Source of the DNA: Neolewinella marina
GTDB taxonomy: Bacteria > Bacteroidota > Bacteroidia > Chitinophagales > Saprospiraceae
Direction of reading: 5' to 3'
DNA: 64,000 nt
Assembly (NCBI RefSeq): GCF_002631205.1
Contig: NZ_PDLO01000001.1
Coordinates: 744,001-808,000 of the forward strand
This document shows, in pieces, positions 26,368 through 35,272 of the stretch. Position 1 is the first letter of the stretch. Each line of letters opens with the position of its first letter. A model generated the notes under the pieces. It had not been told where the DNA came from, did no database searches, and saw only the letters and a list, made by a program, of their open reading frames with translations. The position numbers and the translations under genes were made by a program.

Positions 26368-28017
26368 CTAGAGTAAGGACCTTACGGTGGCCATCTGACG
26401 TTTAAAGCTCTCCTTGCTTAAATCTATGCCACGTTGGGCACCCTCAAGGAACACCCGGCGAATTTCTTCGTCCTCAATTTGGTCCGGCGCAAAATCCCGG
26501 TCGTTGAACTGCTGGCGGAGCGCTACCAGCCCAGCACCTATGATGATCCCGTACAGCGGTTCCAGGTTGATCCAGGGCAGTAGCGGGTCCTCCTCCTCCT
26601 CCTCCAGGCGGAAAACCCAGGGGTCAATGGAGGGAATGAGGTCGCGCAGGGGGTCGAATTCGTAAAAGATTTCAAAGATCAATTCCAGGCGTCGACACTG
26701 TCCGGCCCTCCGGCCGAGGACGTCGATGGCGTGGGTGCCAATCTCGTAGAGCAAACTGGGTCTGTACCGGTCGAGTGGAAGGTCGGCGTAGTTTGTCGTG
26801 GCTTCAATCACCCGGTGATGGAAAGTCAGGTGCCAGAGGTAGCGGGAAGTAAAGCACCACCGTTGGGCCTTGCGCACCAGCCAAACTGCGGTATTTATAA
26901 AGTAATGCTTGATCTGCTGCAAGTGCTGCTGCCCGCTGGCGGTACTCAGGAAGCCGGTCAGCTTGCTTGGGTGCTCGGTAGTGCCGCGGTTGCTTTCAAT
27001 ATCGGTTTGCTCTCCAACCAGGTTGACGTTCACGCAGTGGTGCCAAGTGGCGTCGGTGACTACACGCCCGACGTCGGCGAGATATCCGTCGTAGGCGCTG
27101 ATAGCGCCAAAACTGTGGTGCTGGGTGGCCTGCTTGAAACCTGCGGTGTTACCAGCGGGTACGGTGGAGTGGGCTATAACTTCGGGGGCTATGCCACCGG
27201 GGAATTCGGCCGACCCATCTATGTAGGTCGTGGCCAAATCAGTCGGGGCAATACATTCCCCTTCGTGCGGGTGGTCCGGCAATACCGTGATGCGGCCAAG
27301 GGGGCTGCAGAGAAGGGGGTGTGGATAGGTTTCTTTCCAGAAGAAATTGAGCCGATTGCTGTACAGCTTAGGTGCAATGGTCTGAGGGATATCGTCGGAT
27401 TGATCATCAAACTGGGAACCGACATCGTGACCAATTCGATTCGTGTCGTTTCGCTGGGGATCGGTCATGCCAACCTTTCCGCTCGTGTTGTCCCACAGGC
27501 GCATGGCCCGCACCCGCAGGACATCTCCGCAGAGGCCCTTGCCGAGGCTGCCGTGGTCGCCGGTGGCAAAAACGCCACCACCGCCGTTCATAAAACCGGC
27601 CAGGGCGAGGAGTTCGTCGTTGCCGAGTTCGTTGGATCCGGAATCGGCCCCGAATAACCAAACCTCGTCGTATTTGTCGCCCGCGAAGTGGTCGGCATTA
27701 TTGAAACGGAATTGTGGGATGCTGCGCTCCACGGCCACTCCGGGATCTCCTACGAAATTGCCGCGGTGGCCCAGCGTGATCTCGAAGCGAACATAGTAAC
27801 GCTGATCGTTGACCAGCATATTGACAAAGGTCGAAAGGCCGAAGTCGCCGGTCCCGAAATCCAGGAAGCTGTCGGTGACAAGCAACAGCCGGACACGGCA
27901 GGGGAGCCGCCACCAGGGGTAGATCAGTCGGGGGTTCTCGGTGAAGATTTTGTCGCGGTACCCCAACTGCTCGATTAGTGCAGCGTGAGGGGTGAAGGAG
28001 GGGGTAATGGTAGGCAT
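26368..28017 (-). CDS. Uncharacterised conserved protein (ThuA/GATase-like N-terminal region?)
   Basis: A 549-residue cytoplasmic protein that I cannot assign to a named family. Visible motifs: RVRLLLVTDSFLDFGTGDFG (41-60), YDEVWLFGADSGSNELG (116-132), GGGGVFATGDHGSLGKGLCG (145-164) with a GDH triad, LRVRAMRLW (167-175), DDQSDDIPQ, PHPLLCSPLG and VLPDHPHEGEC. The alternating strands with a glycine turn suggest a Rossmann or class-I glutamine-amidotransferase/ThuA-like fold. I recall similar FATGDH and DHPHEGE proteins annotated only as hypothetical in other bacteria; a database search would confirm. The C-terminal part has an acidic stretch (LEEEEEDP) and helices. Its GC content is visibly lower than the flanks, and it interrupts the fucose locus. 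Confidence 0.8.
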   Translation of the reverse strand: MPTITPSFTPHAALIEQLGYRDKIFTENPRLIYPWWRLPCRVRLLLVTDSFLDFGTGDFGLSTFVNMLVNDQRYYVRFEITLGHRGNFVGDPGVAVERSIPQFRFNNADHFAGDKYDEVWLFGADSGSNELGNDELLALAGFMNGGGGVFATGDHGSLGKGLCGDVLRVRAMRLWDNTSGKVGMTDPQRNDTNRIGHDVGSQFDDQSDDIPQTIAPKLYSNRLNFFWKETYPHPLLCSPLGRITVLPDHPHEGECIAPTDLATTYIDGSAEFPGGIAPEVIAHSTVPAGNTAGFKQATQHHSFGAISAYDGYLADVGRVVTDATWHHCVNVNLVGEQTDIESNRGTTEHPSKLTGFLSTASGQQHLQQIKHYFINTAVWLVRKAQRWCFTSRYLWHLTFHHRVIEATTNYADLPLDRYRPSLLYEIGTHAIDVLGRRAGQCRRLELIFEIFYEFDPLRDLIPSIDPWVFRLEEEEEDPLLPWINLEPLYGIIIGAGLVALRQQFNDRDFAPDQIEDEEIRRVFLEGAQRGIDLSKESFKRQMATVRSLL

Positions 28018-28534
28018 AAGAAAGTGCGTTTTAGGATTTGCATGCAGCCGTTTAGCGTAGGCGAAATGATGGCCACGTGCCGCATAGTTCCCGTTTTATC
28101 TTGCCGCTAACCTCCAAGTTACAGTTGTCTACACATTATTTTATTTACTATGCATTTACCCCATTCGGGTACCCCAGGCCGCTTTTTCTGCTTGTATCTT
28201 CGATCAATATCTATCAGGAGCATCAGGACTTTTCCCCACGAAAGAATGGTGAGTCTTGCCAAGGGAAAGGTCAATGATCCGATCTGTTCCTCCCGAGTTC
28301 CGATGCCGCCGGACTACGCCAGAATGGTGGGCGGCATCGCCCGAGGCAGGTCATCCGCAGACCGGCTGCCCTTCTAGCATTTCTTCTGGATTGCTCCTCG
28401 TAAGTACGGCCCCGTCGTTAAGACAACCCCAGTCTTCTTCACCTAAAATGTACGTACGGAAAAGGACCTCCAGACGAGGGGCGTTGAAACGGTTGGCAAT
28501 GCCTGGGTTGGGAGTAGCGACCGGGAGAGCAGCC
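28018..28534. other. Lower-GC non-coding or degenerate stretch inside the fucose locus
   Basis: 517 bases without a supportable gene. The part near 28090-28200 is AT-rich. On the minus strand, 28351-28533 is an open, protein-like stretch (including the peptide EEDWGCLNDGAVLTRSNPEE) that has no start and ends in TGA; protein-like text continues after it in other frames. This could be a decayed gene joined to the mutarotase end, but no family was recognised. Confidence 0.35.
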
Positions 28535-28882
28535 CTACAACTGATCGTGCAGGTTGAAGATCCGGTGCAGCGGCACCCATTTTTGATCCGCGGCGGCGAA
28601 AGGCAGCCGCTGCTGGAAGGTATCCATCAGCCTCTCCCACCGCTGGACTACGGGGTTGGCTGCGTCGGCGGCGGCTTTCGCCTGCGCATCGTATTCCAGA
28701 CCGGTTTCCATGACCATGACCAGCCGGTTACCCGCCCGCAGGATCTCCATATTGCGGATTCCCGCGCCGCGGATGCTTTCGACCACCTCCGGCCAGACGT
28801 TGCCGGGGGCATGGTGGTCTTCGTAGGCAGCAATAGCCGCCGCGTCGTCCTTTAAGTCGCACAAAAAATAGTGAAGGGGCAT
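28535..28882 (-). CDS. L-rhamnose-mutarotase-family protein, probable L-fucose mutarotase
   Basis: A 115-residue protein of the RhaM-type ferredoxin-like family (COG3254). Conserved pattern: HYFLCDLKDD, YEDHHAPGNVWPEV, AGIRNMEILRAGNRLVMVME, WERLMDTFQQ and the active-site-bearing C-terminus QKWVPLHRIFNL. Members flip the anomeric carbon of rhamnose or fucose so that the next enzyme receives the right anomer. The gene follows the L-fucose dehydrogenase by 11 bases, so it is probably used on L-fucose. The ATG at 28882 starts the conserved MPLHYFLCDLKDD; a longer frame overlaps the dehydrogenase end. Confidence 0.88.
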   Translation of the reverse strand: MPLHYFLCDLKDDAAAIAAYEDHHAPGNVWPEVVESIRGAGIRNMEILRAGNRLVMVMETGLEYDAQAKAAADAANPVVQRWERLMDTFQQRLPFAAADQKWVPLHRIFNLHDQL

Positions 28883-28893
28883 ACCGTATGGGT

Positions 28894-29670
28894 TTAGAGG
28901 GCCCGGTCGAGGTGAACGTAACCGCCGTCTACAAAAATCCACTGCCCCGTGGTGTGGCTGCTGAGGGGGGAAAGCAGAAAGGCGGCGGTGTCGGCGATCT
29001 CCTCGGCGGTGGTCATCCGTTGGCCGAGGGGGATGCGGCGTTCAATCTCGCGGCGTTTGCCATCCGGTTCGTCGAAGGTGGAAATCCAGTCCGCGTACAT
29101 CGGCGTCATCACTTCCGCCGGTACAATGGCGTTGACCCGGATACCAAGGGGGGCCAGTTCCGCGGCCCATTCCCGGGTGAGGGCCAGCTGTCCGCCCTTG
29201 CTGGCCGCGTAGCCCGAGGTGCCGCCCTGGCCGGTGAGGGCCGTCTTGGATGCGATGTTCAGGATGGCGCCCCGGCTTTCCTTCAGGGCCGGCAGGGCAT
29301 AATGAGCCATATCGAAGTAGTGCAGCAGGTTCTTCTCCAGGGAGGTGCGGAAAGCCGCGGGCCCCCGTTCGAGGCTCGCGCCGTCGTTTACGCCGGCGTT
29401 ATTGACCAGTCCGTCGATGCGGCCGAACCGACGAAGGACCTCCCCGATGGCCGCCTCGCTATCGGCCGGTGTACTGAGGTAGCGGTCCAGGAAATAGGCT
29501 TGTCCGCCAGCGGCCTCCACCTGCTGGATCAGGGCCGCGGCCTCGGAACTACCGTCGCCCACGATGACGGGGCGGGCCCCTTCGCGGGCCAGGGCGCGTA
29601 CAATGGCGGCGCCAATGCCGCGGCTACCGCCGGTCACGACTACTACCTTATCTGTCAATCCAAGATCCAC
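28894..29670 (-). CDS. SDR-family L-fucose dehydrogenase
   Basis: A 258-residue short-chain dehydrogenase that would oxidise L-fucose to L-fuconolactone with NAD(P)+. The cofactor motif TGGSRGIGAA lies near the N-terminus, followed by NNAGVNDGASLE, then the catalytic Ser-Tyr-Lys set in IASKTALTGQGGTSGYAASK, VNAIVPAEVMTP, and the end TGQWIFVDGGYVHLDRAL. NAGVNDG, SKTALTGQG and GGYVHLDRAL are features of the L-fucose dehydrogenase subgroup (as in Burkholderia). I take the GTG at 29670 (VDLGLTDKVV), which aligns with the MDLxLxDK start of relatives, over a TTG two codons earlier. Confidence 0.9.
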   Translation of the reverse strand: MDLGLTDKVVVVTGGSRGIGAAIVRALAREGARPVIVGDGSSEAAALIQQVEAAGGQAYFLDRYLSTPADSEAAIGEVLRRFGRIDGLVNNAGVNDGASLERGPAAFRTSLEKNLLHYFDMAHYALPALKESRGAILNIASKTALTGQGGTSGYAASKGGQLALTREWAAELAPLGIRVNAIVPAEVMTPMYADWISTFDEPDGKRREIERRIPLGQRMTTAEEIADTAAFLLSPLSSHTTGQWIFVDGGYVHLDRAL

Positions 29671-29726
29671 GCGCAAAAGGGGTTGGTTTCGCCTCCAAGT
29701 ATAGGCAATTTCCCAGGCGCCGGTGA

Positions 29727-30662
29727 CTAATAGCCGCGCCCAAGTTCTACGACGTGCTCCAGGGGCTGACCGGCCCGGAAGCGGGAAAGGTTGTCCAGGA
29801 AGCGATCCATGATGCGCCGCATCTCGTTGGCCGCTCCTCCGGCGCTGTGCTGGGTGAGCAGGGTGCGGGGGGCTTGCCAGAGGGGATCATCGGCGGGCAG
29901 GGGTTCCTGGCGGGTTACGTCCAGTACGGCCCCGCCCAGGTGTCCACCGTGGAGCAACTTCAGCAGGGCGGCTTCGTCCACCAGGCTGCCCCGGCCGACA
30001 TTCACGAAGATGCAGCCCGCTTTGAGGCGGGCCAGCCGCTCGGCACCGAAGAGCCCCACGGTTTCCTCGGTTTCGGGCAGGGCGGCCATCACCACGTCGG
30101 CTTCCGGCAGTCGGTCGTCCAGTTCCTCCAGGGTGTAAAAGTCGGCCTTACCGCGCCGGCCCATGGTTTCCACCCGGCAGCCGAAGCCCGTCAGCAGCTC
30201 GCGGAAGGTGCCGCCGATGGAACCGTGCCCCAATATGATCACCCGACTGCCGGACAGGGTCCCCAGCGTCGGACGGATTTCGGCACCGCGCCAGTGGGCC
30301 ACCTGCTGGTCCCGCACGAAGGTGGGTATCTCCCTGAGCAGCGACAGCACCCCGGCCAGGGCCGTTTCCGCTACTGGAGTGCCGAACAGTCCCGTGCAGT
30401 TGGTGATGGTGAAGGGAAGTTCCTCCCCACTCAGCTCGGTGTACTCACTGAAGCCCGCCGATTTCAGCTGCAGCCACTGCAGCCGGTCGTTTCCCCGCAG
30501 CCATTCCAGGGGCGGATTGCCGACGATGATGTCGGCCTGCCGGGCCGTCTTCTCGCGTGCTTCCGCGGTCACTTCCGGACCGTAGACGACTTCCTCCTCC
30601 CCCACCCCGGCGCGCAGGTATTCCAGTTCGGAGGGCTCGAGGGGCAGGGCGGCATAGATCAT
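29727..30662 (-). CDS. D-2-hydroxyacid dehydrogenase (NAD-binding)
   Basis: A 311-residue enzyme of the D-isomer-specific 2-hydroxyacid dehydrogenase family. The NAD site is ILGHGSIGG (143-151). The catalytic Arg is in FVNVGRGSLVDE, the Glu in LGGAVLDVTRQEPLP (with DVTRQEP replacing the usual DVFxxEP), and the His in LTQHSAG. The substrate is not evident; it could reduce a 2-keto acid made in sugar-acid breakdown. It starts the minus-strand group ending in fucose dehydrogenase and mutarotase. The ATG at 30662 lies four bases after a TACCTTAG element. Confidence 0.9.
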   Translation of the reverse strand: MIYAALPLEPSELEYLRAGVGEEEVVYGPEVTAEAREKTARQADIIVGNPPLEWLRGNDRLQWLQLKSAGFSEYTELSGEELPFTITNCTGLFGTPVAETALAGVLSLLREIPTFVRDQQVAHWRGAEIRPTLGTLSGSRVIILGHGSIGGTFRELLTGFGCRVETMGRRGKADFYTLEELDDRLPEADVVMAALPETEETVGLFGAERLARLKAGCIFVNVGRGSLVDEAALLKLLHGGHLGGAVLDVTRQEPLPADDPLWQAPRTLLTQHSAGGAANEMRRIMDRFLDNLSRFRAGQPLEHVVELGRGY

Positions 30663-30666
30663 GGCC

Positions 30667-30674
30667 CTAAGGTA
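30667..30674 (-). promoter_or_regulatory. Candidate -7 element four bases before the hydroxyacid dehydrogenase ATG
   Basis: TACCTTAG on the minus strand, then GGCC, then ATG at 30662. Same spacing as in front of alaS, xerC and pxpB; no -33 TTG seen. Confidence 0.45.
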
Positions 30675-30729
30675 ATCAGGGGCGGACTTACCGGCATGCC
30701 CGGGAAGAATGTCACTGCCCCCTCAATGG

Positions 30730-30763
30730 AAAACGCCCCGCCGGAGGATTCCGACGGGGCGTT
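30730..30763 (-). terminator. Probable terminator of the rpoBC operon
   Basis: On the minus strand the perfect nine-base arms AACGCCCCG (30763-30755) and CGGGGCGTT (30740-30732) enclose a 14-base loop that can pair further, followed by a short T-run. It lies 28 bases after the rpoC stop. Confidence 0.75.
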
Positions 30764-30790
30764 GATCTATTCAGTTCAGTGAGCAGCGGC

Positions 30791-33700
30791 TTATTCGGCC
30801 GGCTCCTCCGAAGCCAGTTCGGCTTCCTCGGCGGCGCGGGCGGCGGCTTCCTCCTCGGCGAAGGCGGCCTGACGGGCCTCCCAGGCCTCCTGCTGCTCCT
30901 TGGTGGTAACGAAGAGGCGGTCGTAGCGACGCATACCGGTACCGGCGGGGATCCGCTTACCGACGATGACGTTCTCCTTGAGGCCTTCCAGGTAGTCGCG
31001 CTTGGCGGCAATGGCGGCGGTGGAGAGCACCTTGGTCGTCTCCTGGAAGGAGGCGGCACTGATCCAGCTCGGCGTACCGAGGCTCGACTTGGTGATGCCC
31101 TGCAGCAGCGGGAAGCTGGTAGCAGCCTGGGCGTCGCGGTAGGCAACTCCCTTCAGGTCGTTCCGCTTCAGGTAGCTGTTCTCCTCGCGCACCTGGCGCA
31201 TGGTCACGATCTGTCCTTCCTTGAGCTTCTCGCTTTCACCGGCGTCGGTGATGACCTTCTTGTCGAAGATCCAGTCGTTCTGCTCGAAGAACTCGTAGCG
31301 CTCCACGGCTTCTCCTTCGAGGAAGCTTGTGTCGCCGCTGTCCACGATCTGCACCCGGCGCATCATCTGGCGGACGATGGCTTCGATGTGCTTGTTGTTG
31401 ATCGTGATACCCTGCGAACGGTATACTTCCTGTACGCCGTTGACCAGGTGGGTCTGTACGGCGAAGGGGCCCTTGATGTCGAGGATGTCGCGGGGAGCGA
31501 TGGCACCGTCGGAGAGGGGCATACCGGCGCGCACGAAGTCCTGATCCTGGACCAGGATGTGCTTGCTCAGGTTGATGAGGTACTTGCGCTTCTGGCCGTC
31601 CTTGGCCTCCACGATCAGTTCGCGGTTACCGCGCTTGATCTTCTTGGAGAAGGTGACCACGCCGTCGATTTCGGATACTACGGCCGGGTTGCTGGGGTTA
31701 CGGGCCTCGAAGAGTTCCGTTACCCGGGGCAGACCACCGGTGATATCCGCAATCTTGCCGAGCTTCCGGGGGATCTTGACGATCTTCTCGCCAACAACCA
31801 CGGAGGCACCGTCTTCGATGCTGATGTAGGCACCGACGGGCAGGTTGTAGCTGCGCAGTTCCTCACCGTCCTTGCCCAGGATGGCGATGGTCGGGATCTT
31901 CTTCCGGTCGCGGGTTTCGATGACCACCTTCTCTTCGAAGCCGGTCTGGTCGTCGCGCTCGGTGCGGAAGGTTACCCCTTCCTCGATGTCGGTAAAGCGG
32001 GCCGTACCCTTGAATTCGGAGATGATGACCGCGTTGTAGGGGTCCCACTCCACGATCACGTCGCCCTTCTTGATGTCCTGGCCGTCCTTCACGTGGATGG
32101 TACCGCCGTAAGGGAGGTGGTGGGTAGCGAAGACCTTGCCGGTCTCGGGGTCCACGATCTTGATCTCACCGGAGCGGGAGAGGACAACGTCCTGCTTATC
32201 GCCCATTTCGTTCTCGGCCGTAACGACCCGGACGCCGTCGAAGACGAGCTTTCCGTTGAACTTGGAGACCAGTTCGCTTTCCTGGCGGGTTACGGAGGCG
32301 ATACCACCTACGTGGAACGTCCGCAGGGTCAGCTGGGTACCGGGTTCACCGATCGACTGGGCCGCGATGATACCGACGGCGTCGCCGATTTCGGCCTGAC
32401 GTCCGGTGGCCAGGTTCTTGCCGTAGCACTTGGCGCAGACGCCCCGCTTGACCTCACAGGTCAGGACCGAACGGATGGTCACTTCCTCGATGCCTTCGTC
32501 GTCGATGTACTTGGCCGTGCGGTCGTCGATGTACTCGTCGGCCTTCACGATCACCTCATCGGTGACGGGGTGAACGATTTCGTGGAGGGCGAAGCGGCCG
32601 GCGATGCGGCTCGAGAGGCTTTCCACCACCTTGTCGTTTTCCTTCAGGGCGGAGGTATCGATGCCCCGCAGGGTTTCACAGTCGTTCTCCATGACAACCA
32701 CGTCCTGGGCCACGTCGACCAGTCGGCGGGTCAGGTAACCGGCGTCGGCCGTCTTGAGGGCCGTATCCGCCAGACCCTTACGGGCACCGTGGGTAGAGAT
32801 GAAGTACTCGAGTACGGAGAGTCCGTCGACGAAGTTGGAGAGGATCGGGTTTTCGATTACGGCCGGGCCGCTGTCGTTCGACTTCTTCGGCTTTGCCATC
32901 AGTCCCCGCAGACCACACAGCTGCTTGATCTGCTGGGTGGAACCCCGCGCACCGCTGTCCAGCATCATGTAGACCGAGTTGAAGCCCTGCTTGTGCGTGG
33001 CCAACTCCTGCATGAGGGTGTTGGTGATCTGGTTATCCGCGTACGTCCACTTGTCGATGATCTGGTTGTAGCGCTCGTTGTTGGTGATCAGACCCATGTT
33101 GAAGTTGTCCATCACCTCATCCACTTCCGAGCGGGCCTGGTCGAGTACGTCCTGCTTGACGGAGGGCGAGATCAGGTCACCGAGGTTGAAGGACAGACCG
33201 CCCTTGAACGCCCAGGTGAAGCCCATATCCTTGATCTTGTCGAGGAAGGTGGCCGTGGTGGCGAAGTTGGACCGCTCGAGGATGTCGGCGATCACCAGCT
33301 TCAGGTTCTTCTTGGTCAGCAGCACGTTCTGGAAGGGCATGCCTTCGGGAACGGCCGAGTTGAACATCACGCGACCGGTGGTGGTCTCGATCAGCTTCAG
33401 CTTCAGGCTGCCGTCTTCCTGCTCTACGGGTACGCGGCAGTGGATCACGGCGTGCAGTTCCAGTTGCCCTTCGTTGTAGGCGATCATCACCTCTTCGGAG
33501 CTGTAGAACTTGCGGCCCTCACCCTTCACCTTGATGTCGCCTTCGCTGCGGCGCTGCTTGGTGATGTAGTACAGTCCGAGTACCATGTCCTGGCTGGGCA
33601 GGGTCACGGGCGTACCGTTCTGGGGGTTGAGCATGTTGTGGGCCGAGAGCATCAGCACCTGGGCTTCCAGGATGGCGGCCTGGCTCAGGGGCACGTGGAC

Positions 33701-35146
33701 GGCCATCTGGTCACCGTCGAAGTCGGCGTTGAAGGCCGAACAGACGAGGGGGTGCAGCTGGATCGCCTTTCCTTCGATCAGCTTGGGCTGGAAGGCCTGG
33801 ATCGAAAGACGGTGCAGCGTCGGGGCCCGGTTGAGCAGCACGGGGTGGCCGCGCAGGATGTTCTCCAGGATCTCCCAGATTACGGGCTCTTTGCGGTCGA
33901 CCAGCTTCTTGGCCGACTTGACGGTCTTGACGATGCCGCGCTCGATGAGCTTGCGGATGATGAACGGCTTGAAAAGCTCGGCGGCCATGCCCTTGGGCAG
34001 ACCACATTCGTGGAGCTTCAGCGTGGGGCCTACCACGATGACGGAACGACCGGAGTAGTCGACCCGCTTACCGAGCAGGTTCTGGCGGAAACGACCTTGC
34101 TTGCCTTTCAGGATGTCGGACAGCGACTTCAGGGCGCGGCCTCCTTCGGCCTTTACGGCGTTGGATTTGCGGCTGTTGTCGAAGAGGCTGTCGACGGCTT
34201 CCTGCAGCATCCGCTTCTCGTTGCGGAGGATGACCTCGGGGGCCTTGATCTCCAACAGGCGCTTCAGGCGGTTGTTGCGGATGATGACCCGGCGGTAGAG
34301 GTCGTTGAGGTCCGAAGAGGCAAAACGGCCACCGTCCAGGGGTACCAGCGGGCGCAGTTCCGGGGGAACGACGGGCAGGTACTGGATGATGGTCCATTCC
34401 GGCTTGTTGGTCACGTTTTCCTGGGCGTCGCGGAAGGCTTCCACTACGCGCAGCCGCTTCAGGGCCTCGCTCTTGCGCTGCTGGCTGGTTTCGGTGTTGG
34501 CCTGGTGGCGCAGCTGGAAGCTGAGCTCGTCGAGCTTCAGTCCTTCGAGCAGGTCACGGATGGCTTCGGCACCCATTTTGGCGACGAACTTGTCAGGGTG
34601 GCCGTCCTCGAGCTGCTGGTTCTCGGGGGGCAGGGTCTCGAGGATGTCGAGGTACTGCTCCTCGGTCAGGAGCGTCTTGTGCATGATCTCCTCACTCTCC
34701 CGGATACCGGGGTTGATGACCACGTAGCGCTCGTAGTAGATAATGCTCTCCAGGTGCTTCGAGCTGAAGCCGAGGAGGTATGCGATCTTGTTGGGCAGGC
34801 TCTTGAAGAACCAGATGTGCACCACGGGAACCACCAGGCGGATGTGGCCCATGCGCTCGCGCCGCACCTTCTTTTCGGTCACCTCGACCCCACAACGGTC
34901 ACATACAATGCCCTTGTAACGGATCCGCTTGTACTTACCACAGTAGCACTCGTAATCCTTTACCGGGCCGAAGATCCGCTCACAGAACAGACCATCCCTT
35001 TCCGGCTTGTAGCTGCGGTAGTTGATGGTCTCGGGCTTCAGCACCTCACCGTAGCTGCGTTCCAGGATGTCATCCGGGCTCGACAGGCTGATGGTGATCG
35101 CATCGAAGTCCTGCTTCTGGAGGTTGTTACTCTTCTTAAATGCCAT
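30791..35146 (-). CDS. rpoC: RNA polymerase subunit beta'
   Basis: The 1451-residue beta' subunit. The N-terminal zinc site has Cys67, Cys69, Cys82 and Cys85 (YECYCG, VCDRCG). The catalytic magnesium loop [12 protein letters not shown] is at about 472-483, a trigger-loop region follows ([18 protein letters not shown]), and the second zinc site is [13 protein letters not shown]. The C-terminus is a long Ala/Glu-rich tail ([16 protein letters not shown]). It follows rpoB after 126 bases that contain a long hairpin. A complete antisense open frame is a by-product of GC-rich codon use. Confidence 0.99.
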   Translation of the reverse strand: MAFKKSNNLQKQDFDAITISLSSPDDILERSYGEVLKPETINYRSYKPERDGLFCERIFGPVKDYECYCGKYKRIRYKGIVCDRCGVEVTEKKVRRERMGHIRLVVPVVHIWFFKSLPNKIAYLLGFSSKHLESIIYYERYVVINPGIRESEEIMHKTLLTEEQYLDILETLPPENQQLEDGHPDKFVAKMGAEAIRDLLEGLKLDELSFQLRHQANTETSQQRKSEALKRLRVVEAFRDAQENVTNKPEWTIIQYLPVVPPELRPLVPLDGGRFASSDLNDLYRRVIIRNNRLKRLLEIKAPEVILRNEKRMLQEAVDSLFDNSRKSNAVKAEGGRALKSLSDILKGKQGRFRQNLLGKRVDYSGRSVIVVGPTLKLHECGLPKGMAAELFKPFIIRKLIERGIVKTVKSAKKLVDRKEPVIWEILENILRGHPVLLNRAPTLHRLSIQAFQPKLIEGKAIQLHPLVCSAFNADFDGDQMAVHVPLSQAAILEAQVLMLSAHNMLNPQNGTPVTLPSQDMVLGLYYITKQRRSEGDIKVKGEGRKFYSSEEVMIAYNEGQLELHAVIHCRVPVEQEDGSLKLKLIETTTGRVMFNSAVPEGMPFQNVLLTKKNLKLVIADILERSNFATTATFLDKIKDMGFTWAFKGGLSFNLGDLISPSVKQDVLDQARSEVDEVMDNFNMGLITNNERYNQIIDKWTYADNQITNTLMQELATHKQGFNSVYMMLDSGARGSTQQIKQLCGLRGLMAKPKKSNDSGPAVIENPILSNFVDGLSVLEYFISTHGARKGLADTALKTADAGYLTRRLVDVAQDVVVMENDCETLRGIDTSALKENDKVVESLSSRIAGRFALHEIVHPVTDEVIVKADEYIDDRTAKYIDDEGIEEVTIRSVLTCEVKRGVCAKCYGKNLATGRQAEIGDAVGIIAAQSIGEPGTQLTLRTFHVGGIASVTRQESELVSKFNGKLVFDGVRVVTAENEMGDKQDVVLSRSGEIKIVDPETGKVFATHHLPYGGTIHVKDGQDIKKGDVIVEWDPYNAVIISEFKGTARFTDIEEGVTFRTERDDQTGFEEKVVIETRDRKKIPTIAILGKDGEELRSYNLPVGAYISIEDGASVVVGEKIVKIPRKLGKIADITGGLPRVTELFEARNPSNPAVVSEIDGVVTFSKKIKRGNRELIVEAKDGQKRKYLINLSKHILVQDQDFVRAGMPLSDGAIAPRDILDIKGPFAVQTHLVNGVQEVYRSQGITINNKHIEAIVRQMMRRVQIVDSGDTSFLEGEAVERYEFFEQNDWIFDKKVITDAGESEKLKEGQIVTMRQVREENSYLKRNDLKGVAYRDAQAATSFPLLQGITKSSLGTPSWISAASFQETTKVLSTAAIAAKRDYLEGLKENVIVGKRIPAGTGMRRYDRLFVTTKEQQEAWEARQAAFAEEEAAARAAEEAELASEEPAE

Positions 35147-35162
35147 AGTTAATTTTATAGGG

Positions 35163-35222
35163 AAGTTTCGGGCGGCGGAGCGCAGGTTCCGGGGGAGGAA
35201 CCCGCGCCCGCGCCTGAAACTT
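35163..35222 (-). repeat. 60-base imperfect hairpin between rpoB and rpoC
   Basis: AAGTTTC (35163-35169) pairs with GAAACTT (35216-35222), and the inner arms GCGCAGGTTCC (35180-35190) and GGAACCCGCGC (35197-35207) pair with one mismatch around a six-base loop. It fills the middle of the rpoB-rpoC gap. There is no T-run, so an RNA processing or pausing role is more likely than termination. Confidence 0.75.
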
Positions 35223-35272
35223 GATTTTCAACAGAACGCCGGCCGCATTCGGACGACGGAGGGATCAGGTGA

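Noticed and set aside
26731-27657. A 308-codon plus-strand frame opposite the unknown gene
   Set aside because: Although it is in the low-GC region, the minus-strand frame is longer, complete and has internal conserved-looking motifs; the plus frame has no domain pattern or plausible promoter.
28256-28855. 199-codon plus-strand frame over the non-coding stretch and mutarotase
   Set aside because: Half of it is antisense to the conserved mutarotase gene and the rest has no recognisable domain.
30779-35152. An open frame of 1457 codons on the plus strand opposite rpoC
   Set aside because: It is the antisense of a fully conserved gene in GC-rich DNA; its sequence is low in complexity, rich in Val, Leu, Gly and Asp, and lacks any domain. 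The same holds for long antisense frames opposite rpoB (35312-38998), the SNF2 gene (12807-15020), the BNR gene (21064-23829) and the TonB receptor (3239-4804).
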